Source: Leptospira jelokensis
GTDB lineage: Bacteria > Spirochaetota > Leptospiria > Leptospirales > Leptospiraceae
Direction of reading: 5' to 3'
Length of the DNA stretch: 64,000 bases
Assembly (NCBI RefSeq): GCF_004769635.1
Contig: NZ_RQGH01000014.1
Span: forward strand, 109,886 to 173,885
This document shows, piece after piece, positions 57,404 to 64,000 of the stretch (within the stretch, counting starts at the first letter, position 1; every line of letters starts with the position of its first letter). A model generated the notes under the pieces. The model was given only the letters and a program-made list of their open reading frames with translations, searched no databases and was not told where the DNA came from. The position numbers and the translations under genes are program-made.

Positions 57404-57459
57404 GATTTTAGAAAAAAAATGAACTTGCAGTAACAGGCGATATTGGGACAAGATCACCC

Positions 57460-58710
57460 ATGCAGAAATGGAAGCAAAAATTAATCCTAATAAGCTTGGT
57501 TGTGGTCACCTTGTCCCCGGCACAAAGGCTTTTTTCACAAGGATTTGACAAAGGGAATTTGATTTTTTATGGAATGGGAACCGGTGGCCTCGGAAACAAC
57601 TCAGGTTCCATCCAAAAAGCAGTTTATAATTACAACTTCCCCAATTACCTAGCGCTCAATACAATTTCAAGTAATACAAGTGATCGTGTTCTAAACTATT
57701 TAATTTACCAGGAAATAACCGAGGCAAGGACAAGGCTTTCTAGCCGAGGTGGTGAGGTTGGTTTTGAATACGGATTGTTCAAATACTTTGGCATTGGACT
57801 TGCTGTCACAAACCAAGTCATTACGGCTGCCCATTTTCGTACGGTTGATACGAGGCTCATCACATTGTTAGCCCTCCAACCCATCAATGTATCCACACAA
57901 TTTTCCTTATTAAGCTTTACCGATTTGGTCCAGGTTTATTTACAAAGGACACGTGAATTTTACAACGCAGGTACTGCTGATTTGAATTTATTTTTCCATT
58001 TGAATCCAAATAGCCCTTTTGATCCTTATATACGAATTGGGGGAGGTGCAGGTTCGGAAAGGTTATACGGTGGCAATGTCAATCGTGTCTTTGGAAGTCT
58101 GGGATTTCGTTACCACTTCAATGATAGATTTTTTATCAGTTCTGAAGTAGAACATGCCAATACCTATATCGTAAATTATAAAGTACCGTCTTCGGGATAT
58201 CGCAATCGTGGAAATTATGAAGAGACAGCAGTTAAATTTGGAATTGGTCTCAATTTTTCCCTCTCTAAGAAAGACAATCTCGTGTTAGACGAAGCTCCAA
58301 AAAAAGTGATGGATACTGCTACGTCTGATGTGAACACTAAATCAAATGAAAATTTAGAATCAAAACTAGAACGATTTGTATTCTTTGCAAGTGAGATCTT
58401 TGATTTACCATCGAGCCGCATCCATTTGGAAGGAAGGGCAAGGCTCGATGCCATTGCAAGGAGTTTGGAAAATGAATACAAGGAATATGACATCTTAGTA
58501 ATTACTTATACTTCACCTTACAAAGAAGACCTACCTGGTAATTATGAAAATTATGATTTAGGATTTGAAAGGTCACAAGCAATCTCCCGTGTACTACGTG
58601 AAAAAGGCGTGAACCCAAGAAGGATCATTGATTCCACTCAAGGATCGGCCCTTTACACAGTGGAATCAAAAGAAAAAGTCGTGATTGAACTTAGAAAAAA
58701 AGTTAAGTAA
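57460..58710 (+). CDS. outer-membrane protein with OmpA-like C-terminal domain
   Basis: A 416-residue protein: signal peptide (cut near FSQ|GF), a beta-barrel-like region (about 25-270, with YGMGTGGLGNN and FGIGLNFSLSKK), and a C-terminal OmpA/MotB-type fold (about 310-410; IHLEGRARLDAIARSLEN and NYDLGFERSQAISRVLREKGV) that normally binds peptidoglycan. The usual NGHTD part is changed to ITYTS, so binding may differ. It is divergent from the ECF41 operon and convergent with mqo (8-base overlap). Confidence 0.85.
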   Translation: MQKWKQKLILISLVVVTLSPAQRLFSQGFDKGNLIFYGMGTGGLGNNSGSIQKAVYNYNFPNYLALNTISSNTSDRVLNYLIYQEITEARTRLSSRGGEVGFEYGLFKYFGIGLAVTNQVITAAHFRTVDTRLITLLALQPINVSTQFSLLSFTDLVQVYLQRTREFYNAGTADLNLFFHLNPNSPFDPYIRIGGGAGSERLYGGNVNRVFGSLGFRYHFNDRFFISSEVEHANTYIVNYKVPSSGYRNRGNYEETAVKFGIGLNFSLSKKDNLVLDEAPKKVMDTATSDVNTKSNENLESKLERFVFFASEIFDLPSSRIHLEGRARLDAIARSLENEYKEYDILVITYTSPYKEDLPGNYENYDLGFERSQAISRVLREKGVNPRRIIDSTQGSALYTVESKEKVVIELRKKVK

Positions 58711-60211
58711 CCAAGGTTTTTAAACAAAGTAACTCTTCCGTCCGTTTTCTACTGCTCGTGCAGAGTTTCGGATCGTCCTTCAGGGACTCTCCGAAACTCG
58801 GGATCATTGTTTTTAGTTTTTCCTTCCATTCTTTTGACTTCATTTGTTCTGGAAAACAATCTGATAATACCTCCAACATAATCGAAACGGATGTGGATGC
58901 CCCGGGGCTTGCACCCAGTAGTGCCGCAAGTGTTCCATCTTTAGCGGAAACAACTTCTGTTCCAAACTCTAATACCCCACCTTCTTCTTCGTCCCTTTTG
59001 ATCACTTGTACTCTTTGTCCCGCCACAACAAGTTCCCAATCTTCCGATTTGACTTCAGGGAAATATTCTTTCAGGGCTTCAATTCTGTCTTCATGAGATT
59101 GTAAAGCTTGGCTAATCAAATACTTCGTGAGAGGCAAATTATGCATACCAGCTGATAACATTGGAAAAATATTATCAAACTCTAATGATTTCACCAAATC
59201 AAAATAAGATCCCTTTTTTAAAAATTTAGTCGTAAAACCAGCGTAAGGTCCAAATAATAATTCCTTTTTCCCTTCAATGATCCTTGTATCCAAATGAGGG
59301 ACAGACATTGGAGGAGATCCAACATTAGCTTTGCCATACACTTTTGCAAAATGTTCTTTGATGATGGATTTATTTTTACATCGTAACCATTGCCCACTCA
59401 CAGGGAACCCACCAAATCCTTCTGCTTCAGGGATATCTGATTTTTCGAGAAGTGGTAGACTCCCTCCACCAGCCCCAATAAAAACAAATTTTGCTTCGAA
59501 GTGTTCTTTTTCATGGGTTTGTAAATTATTTGATGTTAGGTGCCAATATCCAGTTTCACTCCTTTCCAAATCTTTGACATCTTCAAAATAATGAACATGG
59601 ACATCGGGAAAACTTTCCAAGTATCGAAACATAGCTCGCGTTAGGGTACCAAAATTCACATCGGTGCCTAAATCCATTTTTGTGGCGGCGATTTTTTCAT
59701 AAGGGTCTCTTCCTTTCATGACAAGTGGAAGCCATTGTGAAATGGTGTTTCGATCTTCAGTGTAAATGAGTCCGTTAAACAGTTCATATTCTTTTAACGC
59801 ATGGAAACGTTTTTCCAAAAATCGAACATTTTCTTCTCCCCAAACAAAACTATAATGAGGAACGGAGTGAATGAAATCTTCTGGATCTATAATTTGTTTG
59901 ATTCCGGATAGATAGGCCCAAAACTCTTTAGAGATTTCAAATGATTCTGCGATTTGCAGTGCTTTTTTGGTTTGGATCGAACCATCTTCGTTTTCAACTG
60001 TATAGTTCAATTCACAAAAAGCAGAATGGCCAGTCCCTGCATTATTCCATGCATTGGAACTTTCTCGTGCGGCGGCATCCAGTCTTTCCAGAACTGAGAT
60101 TGTTAACTTAGGATTTAATTCTTTTAACAGGACCCCGAGAGTGGCACTCATGATCCCTGCACCTATTAGAATCACATCTGATTTGGTTCGTACTGTTTCT
60201 TTTTCTTTCAT
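58703..60211 (-). CDS. mqo: malate:quinone oxidoreductase
   Basis: A 502-residue FAD enzyme that oxidises malate to oxaloacetate and reduces quinone at the membrane. Seen: VILIGAGIMSATLGVLL, ARESSNAWNNAGTGHSAFCE, GAGGGSLPLLEKSDIPE, GFGGFPVSGQW and LLGASPGASTSVSIMLE. It substitutes for or supplements NAD-malate dehydrogenase in the TCA cycle, alongside gltA and sucAB-lpd in this window. Single gene. Confidence 0.96.
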   Translation of the reverse strand: MKEKETVRTKSDVILIGAGIMSATLGVLLKELNPKLTISVLERLDAAARESSNAWNNAGTGHSAFCELNYTVENEDGSIQTKKALQIAESFEISKEFWAYLSGIKQIIDPEDFIHSVPHYSFVWGEENVRFLEKRFHALKEYELFNGLIYTEDRNTISQWLPLVMKGRDPYEKIAATKMDLGTDVNFGTLTRAMFRYLESFPDVHVHYFEDVKDLERSETGYWHLTSNNLQTHEKEHFEAKFVFIGAGGGSLPLLEKSDIPEAEGFGGFPVSGQWLRCKNKSIIKEHFAKVYGKANVGSPPMSVPHLDTRIIEGKKELLFGPYAGFTTKFLKKGSYFDLVKSLEFDNIFPMLSAGMHNLPLTKYLISQALQSHEDRIEALKEYFPEVKSEDWELVVAGQRVQVIKRDEEEGGVLEFGTEVVSAKDGTLAALLGASPGASTSVSIMLEVLSDCFPEQMKSKEWKEKLKTMIPSFGESLKDDPKLCTSSRKRTEELLCLKTLVT

Positions 60212-60281
60212 TCTATCCTACTGACGTCAATAATCGAGACTTTCTTGATGAAAAACCTGTCCAATAGGTAAGGTTAGTTTT

Positions 60282-61481
60282 TTGAAAGTATTCTTCTTAT
60301 TTTTGTCCGTTCTGACATCCTTACTTGGATTTATCTATTACTATTCTACCTTTCGTTTGATCCGAGGACTTTCACTGAATGGCCCTGTGGTGACATTGAT
60401 TTTGATAGGGATCGGAGCCCTGGTGGTCCTTGTCCCCGTAACCTATATTTTTAGCAGGGTCTCCAAACGAGAGAAAACCCAAACTTTTTTTGCGTATGTC
60501 AGTTTCACTCATTTTGGATTTTTCTCCATCCTCTTCACCTTGGTGCTTTTGATGGACCTGCTTCGGGTCTTAGACATTGGGTTTGTCTCAGATTATTCTA
60601 GGTTTCTATTTTCCACCTTACTCCAATTAGGATTTCCGATCGATGGTGTGACAGAAGTGAAAAACTTCAGTTTGGCTTTTTCTACGATTGTAGTTGCAAC
60701 AGCTCTCAGTTCACTTGGATTTTACAATGCTCATGTTCGCCTGAAATACAAAAAAACCAAAATCCCTGTTCGGAATTTGCAGAAGGACCTCCACGGATTC
60801 AAAATTGTCCAGATCTCGGACATACACATTGGACCAACGATTAAGGAAAAATTCCTTCGTCGTGTGGTTGGTAAAATCAATCTCCAATCACCAGATGTTG
60901 TGGTGATCACAGGGGATCTTGTGGATGGTCCCGCAGCCACTCTCAAACACCACCTAAAGCCCTTGTCAGACATCAAATCCAAATATGGCACGTATTATGT
61001 GACCGGGAACCATGAATACTATTCGGGAGTTTTGTCTTGGTTACCCGAAATTGAAAATTTAGGCATCCATGTGTTACTAAACGAAAACAAAATTTTAAAT
61101 GTGGGTGAGTCCAAATTGCTCATGGCAGGTGTGACGGATTTAACCGCAGGATCCATGATCAAATCCCACCAAACAAATCCAAGGCGGGCAATGGCTGGTG
61201 GTGAAGATACTGACTATAAAATCCTTTTAGCCCACCAACCCAATAGCATTTACGAAGCAAACAAAGTTGGATTTGACCTTCAAATTTCAGGCCATACCCA
61301 TGGTGGTCAATTTTTCCCAGGCAACCTATTGATTTATTTTGCGCAAAAATTTGTAGCAGGCCTCCACAAGTACAAAGGCACCCAGATTTATGTGAGTCGG
61401 GGGACAGGCTATTGGGGGCCTCCTTTTCGTTTGGGAGCCCCAGCGGAAATTTCCATTTTAACCTTACAATCTGAAGGATAA
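60282..61481 (+). CDS. membrane metallophosphoesterase
   Basis: A 399-residue protein starting with TTG. Four or five N-terminal membrane helices (to about residue 160) are followed by a calcineurin-like phosphoesterase domain: SDIHIG, GDLVDG, GNHEYY and GHTHGGQFFP, all metal-binding motifs intact. This plan is that of YaeI-type phosphodiesterases linked to lipid or membrane substrates. It is divergent from mqo, 70 bases between starts. Confidence 0.92.
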   Translation: MKVFFLFLSVLTSLLGFIYYYSTFRLIRGLSLNGPVVTLILIGIGALVVLVPVTYIFSRVSKREKTQTFFAYVSFTHFGFFSILFTLVLLMDLLRVLDIGFVSDYSRFLFSTLLQLGFPIDGVTEVKNFSLAFSTIVVATALSSLGFYNAHVRLKYKKTKIPVRNLQKDLHGFKIVQISDIHIGPTIKEKFLRRVVGKINLQSPDVVVITGDLVDGPAATLKHHLKPLSDIKSKYGTYYVTGNHEYYSGVLSWLPEIENLGIHVLLNENKILNVGESKLLMAGVTDLTAGSMIKSHQTNPRRAMAGGEDTDYKILLAHQPNSIYEANKVGFDLQISGHTHGGQFFPGNLLIYFAQKFVAGLHKYKGTQIYVSRGTGYWGPPFRLGAPAEISILTLQSEG

Positions 61482-61616
61482 CCTATTGATTTTGACAGAC
61501 AACGGTTCACTCTGAACCATTCTTACACTCTGTTTCCTAATGAAAAAAATGAAAATGGATGATGCCGCGTCCCTTTTCTAAAATCATTGTCAAAGAGACA
61601 GGATGGTTCCATAGGA

Positions 61617-63398
61617 ATGACAGAAAATCAGTTGATCAGGAAGTTGACGTTTGCCATCGAAGCACCTTTATACTTATTGATTTTTCCTTATTTTATCAAC
61701 TTTTGTTTATTTGCTTCCAGTTTTGATTCTGATACGCTCATACAACTCGCAATTCTTGGTACACTTCTCTCCCTCATTCCTTTGGTAGTCGGAATCACAC
61801 TGAGATACCGAAGGCTAAAAGTTCTTTTGAGTGATTCACATGTTAAGGACAACCAAACTTTGTCAGATTTAAAAAAAGGGTTACTCGAACACCCTCACTG
61901 GGAAGGCAAGGTGATCCTCATCCGTTGGACTGTTTCCATCATTGGTTTTTCACTTTTGGCAATTTCAGTTTTGGATTTGCCTGCGGTTGAAATTTTGGCC
62001 TTACCCTATGCCTGTGTGATGCTTGTTCCAATCATTTATTTGGCATTTTACTTTCAAACAGAGGTATATTTAAGTTCTGTTCTCAAAAACAAACGTTTTG
62101 CTGAGATCCATTTAGATGAATCAAAGTTTCGCATTTTTGGTGTTTTCCAACGTAATCTTTTTACAATGATGGCAGTTGCCATATTGCCAATGTTAACCTT
62201 TGGTTATTATTTGTTTTTGCTTTTAGCAACAGATTTTCGATCTCCTTACTGGGTGTACCAAATGCCAATTGTCTTTGTGATGATGGTTATCATTATGATT
62301 TATTCAGCTTATGTTGGGAGCAAATCATTAAAGGAAGATATTGGAAATCTTAACCATTCCATTGAAAAATTATCAAATGGAGAGTTGGCTGATACCATCC
62401 CACAACTCTCAGCCACAAATTTGAGTCATACCATTGCTAGGTTAAATTTATTTATGGATTCGTTACGATCTTATTTCCAGACTGCAAAAAAAGAAGCAGT
62501 ATCCTTATCGGAAACATCAAAAACAATTTTAGATAAAGGTGTGGTGATCGATTCTCAAGTGGTTTCCGAAAAAAACAAACTTGATTCTACTTTTGATTCG
62601 GTGAACCAAATCCAAAGTTTATCAAAAGCAACATACGAACGAGTGTTAACCCAAAAAGAAAAAACCAATTTTTTGGCGAAAGAACTCACCATTGTTACAA
62701 ACGAAATGACAAACCTTTCTAAAAAAGCGGATGAACTTTCACAAAATACAATCCATTCCATAGGGACTGTGAAACTGGCAAAAGATGCCATTGAATCTGC
62801 ATTTGAAAAAGTAGAACAGATGAACCAGATGAGTGAAAATATCAAATCCGCAATCTCCATCGTTGAAGATATTTCGGATCGAGTGAATTTACTTTCTTTA
62901 AATGCATCCATAGAAGCGGCAAGGGCAGGCTCTATGGGTCGCGGTTTTGCAGTGGTTGCAAGTGAAGTTTCAAGGCTTGCCGATGAAACAGCAAAAAATA
63001 TCGAAGAGATCAAACGTGTTGTGAAATTATCCCAAGTGGCATCGAAAGAAAGTTTGGAATCAATGAAAGGTATCATCAAAACCAACGAAGATGTGAAATC
63101 GAAATTTGAAGAGATTTCGCAAGTTGTTCAGATGTTTGGACGAACCAGTGAAACAAACTCTGAAAATGTGAAATCATTAAAAGAGCTGGTGGGCGAATTC
63201 CAATTGGATGCGGAAAAAATCACAAGTGAGATGGAGTTACAAACAATTTATACAGAAAACTCCAATTCCAACTTACAAGAGTTATGGGAAAATCATACCC
63301 AAATTTCGACAACATTCGCAGAGATTTCTGAAGAAGCCAATCGTTTGCAATTGGTGTCTGACTCTATGGAAAAGATTGTGTCTCGATTTCGATTTTGA
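61617..63398 (+). CDS. methyl-accepting chemotaxis protein without a periplasmic sensor
   Basis: A 593-residue chemoreceptor. Residues 1-230 contain about six transmembrane helices and no large outer domain; a HAMP-like joint and a long helical methylation region follow. The signalling hairpin is intact ([38 protein letters not shown]). A membrane-embedded sensing module may read the membrane state or electron transport (inference). The frame goes back to TTG 61587; ATG 61617 is preferred as it starts right before the first helix. Confidence 0.9.
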   Translation: MTENQLIRKLTFAIEAPLYLLIFPYFINFCLFASSFDSDTLIQLAILGTLLSLIPLVVGITLRYRRLKVLLSDSHVKDNQTLSDLKKGLLEHPHWEGKVILIRWTVSIIGFSLLAISVLDLPAVEILALPYACVMLVPIIYLAFYFQTEVYLSSVLKNKRFAEIHLDESKFRIFGVFQRNLFTMMAVAILPMLTFGYYLFLLLATDFRSPYWVYQMPIVFVMMVIIMIYSAYVGSKSLKEDIGNLNHSIEKLSNGELADTIPQLSATNLSHTIARLNLFMDSLRSYFQTAKKEAVSLSETSKTILDKGVVIDSQVVSEKNKLDSTFDSVNQIQSLSKATYERVLTQKEKTNFLAKELTIVTNEMTNLSKKADELSQNTIHSIGTVKLAKDAIESAFEKVEQMNQMSENIKSAISIVEDISDRVNLLSLNASIEAARAGSMGRGFAVVASEVSRLADETAKNIEEIKRVVKLSQVASKESLESMKGIIKTNEDVKSKFEEISQVVQMFGRTSETNSENVKSLKELVGEFQLDAEKITSEMELQTIYTENSNSNLQELWENHTQISTTFAEISEEANRLQLVSDSMEKIVSRFRF

Positions 63399-63439
63399 AG
63401 TGCAATTGGTTCCATTCTATAGTGTTACATTCTGTTCTA

Positions 63440-63871
63440 TTACCGATAGAATTTTAATGTCAGGCCATTCGAATTGATTTCTGTAACTGTATTGAGTTGC
63501 GTATCTGTATTCGATGCATCTAAAAGTTGGTCAATGGTCTTTCCATCTTTTTCTTCCCATCCGATCCCACAAATCTCACCATCTGTATTTTTTAAGTAAA
63601 TTTTAGTGCTCCGATAGGGAGCACTCGCGTTCCACTGAATATTGTAATAAATAGAGCACATCGCGTCTGTGATGGGAACACCTGTTGCATCCAAGATTGA
63701 AATCAGATTTCCTCCTTGGAATAATTCGATTTGTTTGATATTTACCGGGTGGTGTTCGACGATCGTGATACAGATTTTCCCAGGGATCCTTCCTGTGCAC
63801 TCGTTTAGGCGATTTTGTTCTTCTGACTTTTCTATCTGGAGAATGGATACGAGAGAAAGGGGAATTAACAA
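63440..63871 (-). pseudogene. lipoprotein-like frame without a normal start codon
   Basis: The frame encodes about 143 residues from TTG 63871, with several Cys and a beta-like pattern and no recognised family. Reading further upstream, the same frame stays open to 63952 and encodes a convincing lipoprotein signal: FSFNILILLILDFLSFINC, Cys at 63895-63893. Yet no ATG, GTG or TTG lies before that signal. One added A in the A5 run near 63951 would join it to ATTAAAAAA, still lacking ATG. Either an unusual ATT/ATA start is used, or the 5' end is broken. The last 128 bases of the window are A/T-rich with no other gene. Confidence 0.5.
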
Positions 63872-64000
63872 GGAATTTGTTTTCGATTCATTGCAGTTTA
63901 TGAAACTGAGAAAATCTAAAATTAGAAGAATTAATATATTAAAAGAAAATTTTTAATGAAAAATAAAACTCTATTTATCAAAATAATACAGTTTATATTG

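Overview
The window looks like chromosomal DNA of a Leptospira, probably of the saprophytic (L. biflexa-like) group. This is inferred from content: spirochaetal lipoprotein signals, 7TM-DISM sensors, SpoIIE-type phosphatases, a bactofilin, LL-diaminopimelate aminotransferase, moderate-to-low GC by eye, and many short operons on both strands with 1- to 4-base start/stop overlaps and frequent TTG/GTG starts. About 60 protein genes fill almost all of it. I see no rRNA, tRNA, CRISPR array, insertion sequence or prophage.

Layout. 1-4.7 kb: a lipoate-ligase-like gene running off the left edge, a rhomboid protease, a metallo-beta-lactamase-fold hydrolase and a class A penicillin-binding protein. 4.7-5.4 kb: a consensus sigma-54 promoter driving a small secreted TPR-like protein. 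5.4-13 kb: MBOAT acyltransferase, SppA, aldose epimerase, LOG protein, L28, endonuclease III and several unknowns. 13-19.3 kb: UbiA/UbiX, acyl-CoA thioesterase, PyrB, a DUF2203-DapL reading frame and two exported unknowns. 19.4-24.5 kb: a CBS/PAS/Fis-HTH regulator with a lysine-rich tail, then rho, rpmE, an IscU-like/pentapeptide fusion, a STAS protein and a lipoprotein. 24.5-34.6 kb (minus strand): FapA, a GT-B glycosyltransferase, two RNA methyltransferases and a 7TM/SpoIIE phosphatase in one tight operon, then citrate synthase and a lytic transglycosylase. 34.6-40.4 kb (plus): unknowns, bactofilin, PdxA and a DegT aminotransferase. 40.4-46.8 kb (minus): an outer-membrane protein and the complete 2-oxoglutarate dehydrogenase operon (sucB-lpd-sucA) with a strong terminator. 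46.9-52 kb: gamma-carbonic anhydrase-like protein, two lipoproteins, a GAF/GAF/SpoIIE phosphatase and a lipoprotein alpha/beta hydrolase. 52-57.4 kb (minus): a four-gene ECF41 sigma operon. 57.5-64 kb: OmpA-like protein, malate:quinone oxidoreductase, metallophosphoesterase, chemoreceptor and a lipoprotein lacking a normal start.

How it fits together. Central metabolism is well represented (gltA, sucA, sucB, lpd, mqo, plus a lipoate ligase that may serve SucB-type enzymes). Cell-envelope functions are dense (PBP1, Slt, bactofilin, MBOAT, GT-B, FapA, OMPs). Signalling is strong: two SpoIIE phosphatases and one STAS protein fit partner-switching circuits, though no anti-sigma kinase lies here. 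The items most worth attention are the operon of oxidoreductase, ECF41 sigma, hybrid histidine kinase and SDR behind an ECF41-type promoter; the near-perfect sigma-54 promoter overlapped by a palindrome; the DUF2203-DapL fusion that is one adenine away from a normal ATGA gene junction; and the regulator that resembles a sigma-54 activator without its ATPase.
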